Part shown: one piece after another, positions 1 through 10,391 of the stretch
How positions within the stretch are numbered: the first letter of the stretch is position 1
How the letters are laid out: each line of letters begins with the position of its first letter
Source: Plumapathes pennacea
Lineage: Eukaryota > Cnidaria > Anthozoa > Antipatharia > Myriopathidae
Direction: 5' to 3'
DNA: 64,000 bases
Assembly: GCA_964036295.1 (NCBI GenBank)
Contig: OZ038470.1
Coordinates: 9,453,078 to 9,517,077 of the forward strand
Position numbers and translations under genes: made by a program
Notes under the pieces: model-generated
The model's input: the letters and a program-made list of their open reading frames with translations, nothing else
The model's database searches: none
What the model was told of the DNA's origin: nothing

Positions 1-310
1 CTCTTTTCATATCTTCCTCACACGTCAACATATCATGATACCCATGAAAAATGTCATATTTGTCTGTGTCACAAATAGTTTTTCCTCCAAAGAAAATTTT
101 CATGTGGTTCACTAAGTTTCTTGATACGTTTTGAACGAGGTGGTTGCTTGCAACACCCTTTTCTATCTTGACGTTAAACCTCAAAAACATACTCTTTGGA
201 ACGAAAACCATGTTTCATACAACCTCGGGTACATTAACATAAAGTGTTTTTCCAGGCTTAGCAGACGATGGTGTGAAAGTTGTCCTATGAACTGTCCTCT
301 CTGCCTTCAT
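1..310 (-). pseudogene. Polinton major capsid protein, N-terminal piece (unit 0)
   Basis: The window starts inside this copy. It corresponds to the N-terminal part of the double-jelly-roll MCP seen complete in later units, from the ATG at 310 to the left edge. The in-frame TGA just before the Met-Val-Phe-Val-Pro segment, present in the other copies, is here too. Confidence 0.8.
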
Positions 311-406
311 TGCCTTCGACAATCTTGGCCTTCTATTCGGATTAAGTATTTTCTGCAAACGACATATTATTTTAAAAACATCAAAACAAATCTTTAAATG
401 AAAAAC

Positions 407-1418
407 ATGGAAAAGATTTATTACTCTTCTAGAAAGGATATTGGAAGGGTTTATCCGCAGTCAAGAAACTTTCTACAGAAGCTAAAGTTAGCCTAGAAGA
501 AGCAAGAGATTGGCTATCAAAACAGGCGCTTTAGCAAATTTATCTTCCTCCACCGAATTATGTTCCAATACCACATTGGATTATTTCAGAACCAAACGAA
601 ATTCACCAAGCAGATCTCCTATTCCTCCCCCACGATAAAGTCGGAAGAAAAACTTATATATATATATATGCTTTAGTCGTTATTGATATTGCTTCAAGAT
701 ATGTCGATGTAGAAGCTTTGACAAGTAAATCAAGTGATGAAGTGTCAAACGCTTTCAAGAAAATTTACTCAAGAAAGTAAAAATGGCCAAAAACTTGTTG
801 ATCCGGGAAGAGAGTTTGTTGGATCTGTAACGGTTCTTATGAATGAAAAAAAGCTAGTTATCAAAGATCGAAAACTGCTAATCACAGAGCACAAGCATTC
901 GTCGAGAGAGCGAACAAAACATTGGGAGAAAAAATATTTAGTCAACATATGCTGACGAAATGTTAACTGAAGGTAGATCAACAAAGTGGATAAATAGATT
1001 ACCAAATATCGTGAAAACTATCAACAACCACGTCACTCGACTGACTGGCAAAAAAGCCATCGACGCTTATCGTGAGAAAATTGTTGAACAAAAGACTAAG
1101 AATTATTCAAGACCTGTTGGGTTTAATGAAAAAAGGCTTGACTCAATCGAAAAAGTAAGATATCTTGTCTTGCCAGGAGAGGAAGAAGGAGGAAACCTAA
1201 GAAGGGCAACAGATCCCATATGGAGTACAAACGTTTTTGAGTTGAAAAAATCCATAATATCTAAAAATCAACCAGTTTTGTATTATTTAGTCGATGGACC
1301 AAAAAGAGGATTCGCCAGAGAAGAATTACTAATCATACCATATGGCACAGAATTACCTCCAAAAATTTTTCTTAAAACAATAACTTTTCTAAATATCTTT
1401 AATCCTATAATGCCTTAA
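407..1418 (+). pseudogene. Polinton integrase, inactivated (unit 1)
   Basis: This is a retroviral-type (rve) integrase as carried by Polintons, which would insert the linear element into host DNA. The pieces are visible in order but in different frames: HQADLLFLP (first catalytic Asp) near 605-630, DPGREF (second Asp) near 797-815, FVERAN (catalytic Glu) near 897-915, and a C-terminal SH3-like stretch (KVRYLVLPGEEEGG, PKRGFAREELLIIP) in the 960-1418 frame. Lesions shared by all nine copies are loss of frame shortly after the start, a TAA at 778-780 after IYSRK, and a shift between the second Asp and the Glu. The (TA)n tract at 654-669 has the 16-nt length, which keeps frame locally. The start is the ATG at 407. 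This unit shares the CTAGAAAGG marker near 428 with units 4 and 7. Confidence 0.87.
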
Positions 1419-2154
1419 GGCTAAGGTGTCTATCCCATTTGGTAATATGTTTCTTTTATCGTCTTCCCTACTAAGTGCTATTTTGTTCACTTCTTCCGTG
1501 TATATGTCATGATCGCGACTTCTAATTAGATTCATCACCCTCATTTTCTTACCGCCGTTGATACGACAATCTTCATAATCCTGAAAATTTATATCCTTAT
1601 TAACAAGAAGGTTATTGGAATGTTTAAGGATGAAGTCGGTGGAAGACACGTTTGAAGAATCGAGTACGTAAGAGTCAAGCTTAGCTCTCAAACTGACAAA
1701 CTCTGAAATTTGTCTTCCACCGACTTCATCCTTAAACATTCCAATAACCTTCTTGTTAACTCCAGTAGTAATTCCTGAAGGATGATCCTTTGGGTAATTA
1801 CTAGTGTCAAACGATGTTAAGACATCCCCACTAACACCTTTATAAAAATCATCCGTCTCTATCTCATATATTAATGAATAAGTGTCAGTAAATAGTAACC
1901 TTGCCTTATCATTGTACTTCTCTTTGATGTAACCATAATGAAAATCATACATCAACGTTTTACTTATGTCAAGTATTGACATTCCCAAGTAAACTGGTTT
2001 ATCAAATAATAGCTTCGTCCTATGCATGTGAATAGCTGCTAAATCATTCACAAAATATTTTCCTTCTATCAAAGCTTGGTTTTGAGATAAGTTTCCTAGC
2101 TTGTGACTCGTTAGTGACCAACTTAATGTCTACCCTATTTCGGATATTTTCCAT
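1389..2154 (-). pseudogene. PolB C-terminal fragment (unit 1, type B)
   Basis: C-terminal third of a protein-primed family B DNA polymerase of the Polinton type. It starts in the middle of motif B (MENIRNR, ATG at 2154), keeps the palm segment YLGMSILDISKTLMYDF, and carries motif C as FTDTYSL, so the second catalytic Asp of DTDS is Tyr. One extra base (GTGAATGAT against GTGATGAT in unit 9) shifts frame near 2050. A 49-nt inverted copy of neighbouring sequence is embedded at 1600-1648. No exonuclease domain is present, so it cannot encode a working polymerase. It overlaps the 163-residue ORF by 25 nt at a deletion junction. Confidence 0.9.
1600..1759. repeat. 49-bp perfect inverted repeat created in type B polymerase
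   Basis: Arms at 1600-1648 and 1711-1759 are exact reverse complements, separated by 62 nt. The right arm is the original polymerase sequence; the left arm replaces a stretch that in units 3, 6 and 9 reads differently (TTAACGACAG...). The same structure sits at 5701-5860, 13978-14137, 18121-18280, 26396-26555 and 30539-30698. This is the signature of a fold-back template switch in one ancestral type B unit. Confidence 0.9.
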
Positions 2155-2621
2155 GGTTTTTCCTCAGAAACTTTTGATGCATACCTGCAAATTCTTCTTC
2201 CTAATTGTTTATTATTCAACAAATCTTTCTTCAAAGACTCTTCATCGTCCAAAGTAAGGATATACGAAAGTCCTTTAAAAATTCCATCAACAACTATTCC
2301 CATTCCATCTTTCATTAACTCTTGTCCGGACTTTTCTTCATAAACTTTGAATAAACATTCTAAATCAGAATCCTTCATCTTTCTAATATCAACTGCACTT
2401 ATGTTTTCTCCTACATATTCTTCCAAACCAAGCGTCATGGCAACTGACGCAAGAATATCTCTTTTTCTCGATATTTCACTTTGTACCTCTGGATCTATTT
2501 CAGCTTCCTTTTGTGATTCTTTCTTCTTACTTTGTGTTAGTTTTCTTTTTGCTTTAGGTTTTTGTTCTTCTTTTGTTTCGTTCTTTTCAAGATTAACGTA
2601 ATCGTTTACAGTTTCTGCCAT
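2130..2621 (-). CDS. 163-residue Polinton protein of unknown function (unit 1)
   Basis: I do not recognise a named family. The protein has a Lys/Glu-rich, probably disordered N-terminal 50 residues with KAKRKLTQSKKKESQKEAE, followed by a predicted helical part (SEISRKRDILASVAMTLGL, then LFKVYEEKSGQELMKDGM). ATG at 2621 follows a short AT-rich gap after the ATPase. It is the only ORF of the unit that stays open in all eight copies. Its last residues (PWKISEIG) are polymerase DNA read in the wrong frame, because the ORF runs across a deletion junction into the polymerase. The native C-terminus is therefore lost. Context suggests a structural or accessory virion protein, but this is inference. 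Confidence 0.6.
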   Translation of the reverse strand: MAETVNDYVNLEKNETKEEQKPKAKRKLTQSKKKESQKEAEIDPEVQSEISRKRDILASVAMTLGLEEYVGENISAVDIRKMKDSDLECLFKVYEEKSGQELMKDGMGIVVDGIFKGLSYILTLDDEESLKKDLLNNKQLGRRICRYASKVSEEKPWKISEIG

Positions 2622-2641
2622 TTATTTGTCATAACAAAATT

Positions 2642-3235
2642 TTAAGTTGTTTGTGGAATTTCAATATGATATGAAAATGGATGGCGAAGAGAAAAACAAA
2701 TCCTTGAGTGTTTTTCATTTTTTAGTATTTCACAAATAGTTTTCTTTTCATTATTATCAATTCCAGAACCAAACTTTTTAAAAAGTAAATCTGTTCCATC
2801 AAATTCTGGATTATAAAATGCAATAATGCAACCAAGATTTTCTCTGAATGGTTTCGCAATGCTAGTCAATTGTTGAGTTAGAACCCAAACAGAAATTCCA
2901 ATATGTCGTCCACTGAAGCGAGATCGATGAGTTTGCTGCTTCGTTTCTTCACATCTGCACTCACTGCACAATCATCAAGAATTATGAGAACTTTGGTTTG
3001 TCTTTGTAAATCATCCATTTTGGTGTCGTGAAATAGATCTGCACAAATCTCCAAACACTCTTCAACATCTTCAGATTCACTCGCATTTGGCATCGTGACG
3101 AAAAAGCATTTGTCAAGATTAGCGAACCCTTCATAAGTTTTGTTAGTGGCGAACGTTGGACAAATCAAACAAAAAAGTCGAAAACATACTTGGTCGATCT
3201 TGGTCAGTAATCAAGCAAAATCGTATATTTTTAAA
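2642..3235 (-). pseudogene. A32-like packaging ATPase, Walker A deleted (unit 1)
   Basis: Homologue of the FtsK/HerA-type genome-packaging ATPase of Polintons. Walker B (KVLIILDDCAV) and the downstream sensor-like stretch ISVWVLTQQLTSI are readable, with a frameshift at 2900-2930 that separates them. This copy alone has a net 42-bp deletion at about 3196 that removes the Walker A loop found in the other units together with one arm of a 15-bp hairpin. It lies directly after the MCP stop. Confidence 0.85.
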
Positions 3236-3237
3236 TC

Positions 3238-4406
3238 TTATGAAGATGGCTGAATCCTTACATCTTTCACAACTCCATCACTAACGAAGACTGCTGCATC
3301 TGAAACAACAAACACGTGACAATCGACGGTCGTAGAAGCAATTCCAGCCACGTCTCCAACTAATCTCACACCATCCTGAGATCTTCCAACCACAATTCCG
3401 TCTCCATGAAGATTGTTATCTGGTGTGGATCTCAAATCAATCCACAATGCGAACTTGCCATTATGAAAGTCAATTTCCTTAAAGTGATCCTCGACATAAT
3501 CAAACCTTTTCAAAATCATTGGCCAAACATTCCGTCTGAAAATAACTTGTGTGGAACACCATTTATAGAAACCTTTACCGAATTAACAAGAGGATTAATA
3601 TACTGCTCAGCTTTTCTTTCTCCTGAATCGAAACTCTTTAAAAAGAATAACATCATTCCCTTTCATACAACTTCTTGGTGTGTGTACGTGCAAATTAAAA
3701 ACAGCCCCTGTACCAATATCCTTCGAGACTAACGTTTCAAAATGATGCACATCCTCAAAGTAAAAAAGTTCTCCCACTTTGATAAACGCTACTCGCTTGA
3801 ATTGCTAAATTTTCATCTTCAATGGTTGCGTATTCCAATTCTATGTGTGTTAACTCATATCCATGGCCTTTGGTATTGTCTGAAGTTACAACTATATCAG
3901 ACGCATTAGCAAGTTTTATCTCAAATCTTAGGTTTGACTTCAGCCCACTTTGATAATAAACCCCATGATCGTCTAACAGCGGGTGAGATAGTGGAATACG
4001 ATACCTCTGAGCGTAGGATAAATTCGTGAGTTTCATAATCTTAGAATCGCCAGTTTCTGCCGCTCTAATCTTTCTTTTGTCTTCTTGTCATGATTCCTCT
4101 TTTCATATCTTCCTCACACGTCAACATATCATGATACCCATGAAAAATGTCATATTTGTCTGTGTCACAAATAGTTTTTCCTCCAAAGAAAATTTTCATG
4201 TGATTCACTAAGTTTCTTGATACGTTTTGAACGAGGTGGTTGCTTGCAACACCCTTTTCTATCTTGACGTTAAACCTCAAAAACATACTCTTTGGAACGA
4301 AAACCATGTTTCATACAACCTCGGGTACATTAACATAAAGTGTTTTTCCAGGCTTAGCAGACGATGGTGTGAAAGTCGTCCTATGAACTGTCCTCTCTGC
4401 CTTCAT
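3238..4406 (-). pseudogene. Polinton double-jelly-roll major capsid protein, broken (unit 1)
   Basis: Major capsid protein of the Polinton type, which would form pseudo-hexagonal trimers of the icosahedral shell. Segments visible from the N-terminus: TFTPSSAKPGKTLYVNVP, MVFVPKSMFLRFNVKIEKG, a middle part with LTNLSYAQRYRIPLSHPLL (near 4030-3970), and a C-terminal part with FALWIDLRSTP and CHVFVVSDAAVF. Breaks: in-frame TGA before MVFVPKS, frameshift after RQKK near 4065, an extra base near 3770 (RTFLL stop), and a 13-bp deletion near 3532 typical of type B units. A Val to Gly change (GVRLVGDV) is specific to this copy. Confidence 0.87.
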
Positions 4407-4502
4407 TGCCTTCGACAATCTTGGCCTTCTATTCGGATTAAGTATTTTCTGCAAACGACATATTATTTTAAAAACATCAAAACAAATCTTTAAATGAAAA
4501 AC

Positions 4503-5519
4503 ATGGAAAAGATTTATTACTCTTCTCAAAAGGATATTGGAAGGGTTTATCCGCAGTCAAGAAACTTTCTACAGAAGCTAAAGTTAGCCTAGAAGAAGCA
4601 AGAGATTGGCTATCAAAACAGGCGCTTTGGCAAATTTATCTTCCTCCACCGAATTATGTTCCAAGACCACATTGGATTATTTCAGAACCAAACGAAATTC
4701 ACCAAGCAGATCTCCTATTCCTCCCCCACGATAAAGTCGGAAGAAAAACTTATATATATACATATGCTTTAGTCGTTATTGATATTGCTTCAAGATATAT
4801 CGATGTAGAAGCTTTGACAAGTAAATCAAGTGATGAAGTGTCAAACGCTTTCAAGAAAATTTACTCAAGAAAGTAAAAATGGCAAAAACTTTGATTGTTC
4901 ATCCGGGAAGAGAGTTTGTTGGATCTGTAACGGTTCTTATGAATGAAAAGAAGCTAGTTATCAAAGATCGGAAACTGCTAATCACAGAGCACAAGCATTC
5001 GTCGAGAGAGCGAACAAAACATTAGGAGAAAAAATATTTAGTCAACAATATGCTGACGAAATGTTAACTGAAGGTAGATCAACAAAGTGGATAAATAGAT
5101 TACCAAATATCGTGAAAACTATCGACAACCACGTCACTCGACTGACTGGCAAAAAAGCCATCGACCCTTATCGTGAGAAAAATGTTGAACAACAGACTAA
5201 GAATTATTCAAGACCTGTTGGGTTTAATGAAAAAAGGCTTGACTCAATCGAAAAAGTAAGATATCTTGTCTTGCCAGGAGAGGAAGAAGGAGGAAACCTA
5301 AGAAGGGCAACAGATCCCATATGGAGTACAAACGTTTTTGAGTTGAAAAAATCCATAATATCTAAAAATCAACCAGTTTTGTATTATTTAGTCGATGGAC
5401 CAAAAAGAGGATTCGCCAGAGAAGAATTACTAATCATACCATATGGCACAGAATTACCTCCAGAAATTTTTCTTAAAACAATAACTTTTCTAAATATCTT
5501 TAATCCTATAATGCCTTAA
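4503..5519 (+). pseudogene. Polinton integrase, inactivated (unit 2)
   Basis: Same architecture and shared TAA (4874-4876) as unit 1. The (TA)n tract is interrupted by CA but keeps the 16-nt length. After the TAA this copy reads CAAAAACTTTGATTG, a form shared with units 5 and 8, and it has a TAG in CATTAGGAG instead of CATTGGGAG. A Gln replaces Lys in VEQQTK. Confidence 0.85.
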
Positions 5520-6255
5520 GGCTAAGGTGTCTATCCCATTTGGTAATATGTTTCTTTTATCGTCTTCCCTACTAAGTGCTATTTTGTTCACTTCTTCCGT
5601 GTATATGTCATGATCGCGACTTCTAATTAGATTCATCACCCTCATTTTCTTACCGCCGTTGGTACGACAATCTTCATAATCCTGAAAATTTATACCCTTA
5701 TTAACAAGAAGGTTATTGGAATGTTTAAGGATGAAGTCGGTGGAAGACACGTTTGAAGAATCGAGTACGTAAGAGTCAAGCTTAGCTCTCAAACTGACAA
5801 ACTATGAAACTTGTCTTCCACCGACTTCATCCTTAAACATTCCAATAACCTTCTTGTTAACTCCAGTAGTAATTCCTGAAGGATGATCCTTTGGGTAATT
5901 ACTAGTGTCAAACGATGTTAAGACATCCCCACTAACACCTTTATAAAAATCATCCGTCTCTATCTCATATATTAATGAATAAGTGTCAGTAAATAGTAAC
6001 CTTGCCTTATCATTGTACTTCTCTTTGATGTAACCATAATGAAAATCATACATCAACGTTTTACTTATGTCAAGTATTGACATTCCCAAGTAAACTGGTT
6101 TATCAAATAATAGCTTCGTCCTATGCATGTGAATAGCTGCTAAATCATTCACAAAATATTTTCCTTCTATCAAAGCTTGGTTTTGAGATAAGTTTCCTAG
6201 CTTGTGACTCGTTAGTGACCAACTTAATGTCTACCCTATTTCGGATATTTTCCAT
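5490..6255 (-). pseudogene. PolB C-terminal fragment (unit 2, type B)
   Basis: Motif C is DTYS as in the other array copies. This copy alone has an in-frame TAG at 5802-5804 that splits the fragment into 100- and 123-codon pieces, besides the frameshift near the N-terminal end. It contains the 49-bp inverted repeat at 5701-5860. Confidence 0.88.
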
Positions 6256-6722
6256 GGTTTTTCCTCAGACACTTTTGATGCATACCTGCAAATTCTTCTT
6301 CCTAATTGTTTATTATTCAACAAATCTTTCTTCAAAGACTCTTCATCGTCCAAAGTAAGGATATACGAAAGTCCTTTAAAAATTCCATCAACAACTATTC
6401 CCATTCCATCTTTCATTAACTCTTGTCCGGACTTTTCTTCATAAACTTTGAATAAACATTCTAAATCAGAATCCTTCATCTTTCTAATATCAACTGCACT
6501 TATGTTTTCTCCTACATATTCTTTCAAACCAAGCGTCATGGCAACTGACGCAAGAATATCTCTTTTTCTCGATATTTCACTTTGTACCTCTGGATCTATT
6601 TCAGCTTCCTTTTGTGATTCTTTCTTCTTACTTTGTGTTAGTTTTCTTTTTGCTTTAGGTTTTTGTTCTTCTTTTGTTTCGTTCTCTTCAAGATAAACGT
6701 AATCGTTTACAGTTTCTGCCAT
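6231..6722 (-). CDS. 163-residue Polinton protein of unknown function (unit 2)
   Basis: Open over the full 163 codons. Variants DYVYLEENE and LGLKEYVGEN are shared only with unit 5, which helps define the trimer. The changes between copies are mostly amino-acid replacing, so they give no sign of purifying selection. Confidence 0.6.
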   Translation of the reverse strand: MAETVNDYVYLEENETKEEQKPKAKRKLTQSKKKESQKEAEIDPEVQSEISRKRDILASVAMTLGLKEYVGENISAVDIRKMKDSDLECLFKVYEEKSGQELMKDGMGIVVDGIFKGLSYILTLDDEESLKKDLLNNKQLGRRICRYASKVSEEKPWKISEIG

Positions 6723-6742
6723 TTATTTGTCATAACAAAATT

Positions 6743-7378
6743 TTAAGTTGTTTGTGGAATTTCAATATGATATGAAAATGGATGGCGAAGAGAAAAACAA
6801 ATCCTTGAGTGTTTTTCATTTTTTAGTATTTCACAAATAGTTTTCTTTTCATTATTATCAATTCCAGAACCAAACTTTTTAAAAAGTAAATCTGTTCCAT
6901 CAAATTCTGGATTATAAAATGCAATAATGCAACCAAGATTTTCTCTGAATGGTTTCGCAATGCTAGTCAATTGTTGAGTTAGAACCCAAACAGAAATTCC
7001 AATATGTCGTCCACTGAAGCGAGATCGATGAGTTTGCTGCTTCGTTTCTTCACATCTGCACTCACTGCACAATCATCAAGAATTATGAGAACTTTGGTTT
7101 GTCTTTGTAAATCATCCATTTTGGTGTCGTGAAATAGATCTGCACAAATCTCCAAACACTCTTCAACATCTTCAGATTCACTCGCATTTGGCATCGTGAC
7201 GAAAAAGCATTTGTCAAGATTAGCGAACCCTTCATAAGTTTTGTTAGTGGCGAACGTTGGACAAATCAAACAAAAATGTCGAAAACATACTTGGTCGATC
7301 TCTCAAAAGATCGACCAAGTATTGTGTTTTCCCACAATTTGTTGGGCCAGTAATCAAGCAAAATCGTATATTTTTAAA
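6743..7378 (-). pseudogene. A32-like packaging ATPase, frameshifted (unit 2)
   Basis: The Walker A loop GPTNCGKT is present at about 7325-7350 but in a different frame from Walker B (KVLIILDD). A second frameshift after KLIDLAS (near 7015) separates Walker B from the C-terminal part. The coding strand between Walker A and the first shift forms a 15-bp perfect hairpin. Confidence 0.85.
7287..7322. repeat. 15-bp hairpin inside ATPase coding sequence
   Basis: ATACTTGGTCGATCT (7287-7301), a 6-nt loop, and its exact reverse complement (7308-7322). It lies immediately downstream of the Walker A codons on the - strand. It is present in units 2 to 8 and is partly lost in unit 1, where the flanking deletion begins in its stem. 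Confidence 0.9.
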
Positions 7379-7380
7379 TC

Positions 7381-8549
7381 TTATGAAGATGGCTGAATCC
7401 TTACATCTTTCACAACTCCATCACTAACGAAGACTGCTGCATCTGAAACAACAAACACGTGACAATCGACGGTCGTAGAAGCAATTCCTGCCACGTCTAC
7501 AACTAATCTCACACCATCCTGAGATCTTCCAACCACAATTCCGTCTCCATGAAAATTGTTATCTGGTGTGGATCTCAAATCAATCCACAATGCGAACTTG
7601 CCATTATGAAAGTCAATTTCCTTAAAGTGATCCTCGACATAATCAAACCTTTTCAAAATCATTGGCCAAACATTCCGTCTGAAAATAACTTGTGTGGAAC
7701 ACCATTTATAGAAACCTTTACCGAATTAACAAGAGGATTAATAAACTCCTCAGCTTTTCTTTCTCCTGAATCGAAACTCTTTAAAAAGAATAACATGATT
7801 CCCTTTCATACAACTTCTTGGTGTGTTTACGTGCAAATTAAAAACAGCCCCTGTACCAATATCCTTCGGGACTAACGTTTCAAAATGATGCACATCCTCA
7901 AAGTAAAAAAGTTCTCCCACTTTGATAAACGCTACTCGCTTGAATTGCTAAATTTTCATCTTCAATGGTTGCGTATTCCAATTCTATGTGTGTTAACTCA
8001 TATCCATGGCCTTTGGTATTGTCTGAAGTTACAACTATATCAGACGCATTAGCAAGTTTTATCTCAAATCTTAGGTTTGACTTCAGCCCACTTTGATAAT
8101 AAACCCCATGATCGTCTAACAGCGGGTGAGATAGTGGAATACGATACCTCTGAGCGTAGGATAAATTCGTGAGTTTCATAATCTTAGAATCGCCAGTTTC
8201 TGCCGCTCTAATCTTTCTTTTGTCTTCTTGTCATGATTCCTCTTTTCATATCTTCCTCACACGTCAACATATCATGATACCCATGAAAAATGTCATATTT
8301 GTCTGTGTCACAAATAGTTTTTCCTCCAAAGAAAATTTTCATGTGGTTCACTAAGTTTCTTGATACGTTTTGAACGAGGTGGTTGCTTGCAACACCCTTT
8401 TCTATCTTGACGTTAAACCTCAAAAACATACTCTTTGGAACGAAAACCATGTTTCATACAACCTCGGGTACATTAACATAAAGTGTTTTTCCAGGCTTAG
8501 CAGACGATGGTGTGAAAGTCGTCCTATGAACTGTCCTCTCTGCCTTCAT
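7381..8549 (-). pseudogene. Polinton major capsid protein, broken (unit 2)
   Basis: Type B MCP copy with the same four breaks as unit 1 but with the usual GVRLVVDV. A Phe replaces Leu in DNNFHGDG, shared with unit 5. The middle 93-codon piece starting MKLTNLSYAQ is intact. Confidence 0.85.
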
Positions 8550-8645
8550 TGCCTTCGACAATCTTGGCCTTCTATTCGGATTAAGTATTTTCTGCAAACG
8601 ACATATTATTTTAAAAACATCAAAACAAATCTTTAAATGAAAAAC

Positions 8646-9620
8646 ATGGAAAAGATTTATTACTCTTCTCAAAAGGATATTGGAAGGGTTTATCCGCAGT
8701 CAAGAAACTTTCTACAGAAGCTAAAGTTAGCCTAGAAGAAGCAAGAGATTGGCTATCAAAACAGGCGCTTTGGCAAATTTATCTTCCTCCACCGAATTAT
8801 GTTCCAAGACCACATTGGATTATTTCAGAACCAAACGAAATTCACCAAGCAGATCTCCTATTCCTCCCCCACGATAAAGTCGGAAGAAAAACTTATATAT
8901 ATATATGCTTTAGTCGTTATTGATATTGCTTCAAGATATGTCGATGTAGAAGCTTTGACAAGTAAATCAAGTGATGAAGTGTCAAACGCTTTCAAGAAAA
9001 TTTACTCAAGAAAGTAAAAATGGCCAAAAACTTGTTGATCCGGGAAGAGAGTTTGTTGGATCTGTAACGGTTCTTATGAATGAAAAAAAGCTAGTTATCA
9101 AAGATCGGAAACTGCTAATCACAGAGCACAAGCATTCGTCGAGAGAGCGAATAAAACATTGGGAGAAAAAATATTTAGTCAACAATATGCTGACGAAATG
9201 TTAACTGAAGGTAGATCAACAAAGTGGATAAATAGATTACCAAATATCGTGAAAACTATCAACAACCACGTCACTCGACTGACTGGCAAAAAAGCCATCG
9301 ACGCTTATCGTGAGAAAAATGTTGAAGAAAAGACTAAGAATTATTCAAGACCTGTTGGGTTTAATGAAAAAAGGCTTGACTCAATCGAAAAAGTAAGATA
9401 TCTTGTCTTGCCAGGAGAGGAAGAAGGAGGAAACCTAAGAAGGGCAACAGATCCCATATGGAGTACAAACGTTTTTGAGTTGAAAAAATCCATAATATCT
9501 AAAAATCAACCAGTTTTGTATTATTTAGTCGATGGACCAAAAAGAGGATTCGCCAGAGAAGAATTACTAATCATACCATATGACACAGAATTACCTCCAA
9601 AATTTGTCTTAAAACAATAA
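8646..9620 (+). pseudogene. Polinton integrase, inactivated (unit 3)
   Basis: Type A copy. The C-terminus ends PPKFVLKQ at 9620, as in units 6 and 9. The (TA)n tract is the 14-nt form, adding a frameshift between the first and second catalytic Asp. The shared TAA is at 9015-9017. VEEKTK is shared with unit 6. Confidence 0.85.
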
Positions 9621-9625
9621 CTTTT

Positions 9626-10391
9626 CTAAATATCTTTAATCCTATAATGCCTTAAGGCTAAGGTGTCTACCCGATTTGGTAATATGTTTCTTTCATCGTC
9701 TTCCCTACTAAGTGCTATTTTGTTCACTTCTTCCGTGTATATGTCATGATCGCGACTCCTAATTAGATTCATCACCCTCATTTTCTTACCGCCGTTGATA
9801 CGACAATCTTCATAATCCGGAAAATTTATATCCTTATTAACGACAGCCTTCTTAACGCCCTTACACTTCTTTTCCTCCTTCGTTTGAAGAATCGAGTACG
9901 TAAGAGTAAAGCTTAGCTCTCAAGCTGACAAACTCTGAAATTTGTCTTCCACCGACTTCATCCTTAAACATTCCAATAACCTTCTTGTTAACTCCAGTAG
10001 TAATTCCTGAAGGATGATCCTTTGGGTAATTACTAGTGTCAAACGATGTTAAGACATCCCCACTAATACCTTTATAAGAATCATCCCTCTCTGTCTCATA
10101 CAATAATGAATAAGTGTCAGTAAATAGTAACCTTGCCTTATCATTGTACTTCTCTTTGATGTAAGCATAATGAAAATCATACATCAACGTTTTACTTATG
10201 TCAAGTATTGACATTCCCAAGTAAACTGGTTTATCAAATAATAGCTTCGTTCTATGCATGTGAATAGCTGCTAAATCATCAAAAAATATTTTCCTTCTAT
10301 CAATATCAAAGCTTGGTTTTGAGATAAGTTTCCTAGCTTGTGAGTCGTTAGCGACCAACTTAATGTCTACCCTATTTCGGATGTTTTCCAT
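9626..10391 (-). pseudogene. PolB C-terminal fragment (unit 3, type A)
   Basis: Lacks the inverted-repeat insertion, so it keeps the ancestral sequence before NKDINFQDYED also seen in unit 9. The frame is open from MENIRNR at 10391 to a frameshift near 9885 (one extra T). Carries a duplicated IDRR (SFDIDRRKIFFDD) and motif C FTDTYSLLYE. Confidence 0.88.

Noticed and set aside
131..397. 88-codon + strand ORF with many Cys, recurring in every array unit
   Set aside because: It is antisense to the MCP N-terminal region, recurs only because the unit recurs, and shows no domain; the MCP frame explains the sequence.
2130..2154. Microhomology at the ORF163-polymerase junction as proof of mechanism
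   Set aside because: Only one parent sequence (unit 9 polymerase) is visible; the native end of ORF163 is not in the window, so overlap at the junction cannot be measured.
2347..2601. 84-codon hydrophobic + strand ORF repeated in all units
   Set aside because: Mirror of the Lys/Glu-rich 163-residue ORF; Phe/Leu/Ser richness is the expected antisense composition.
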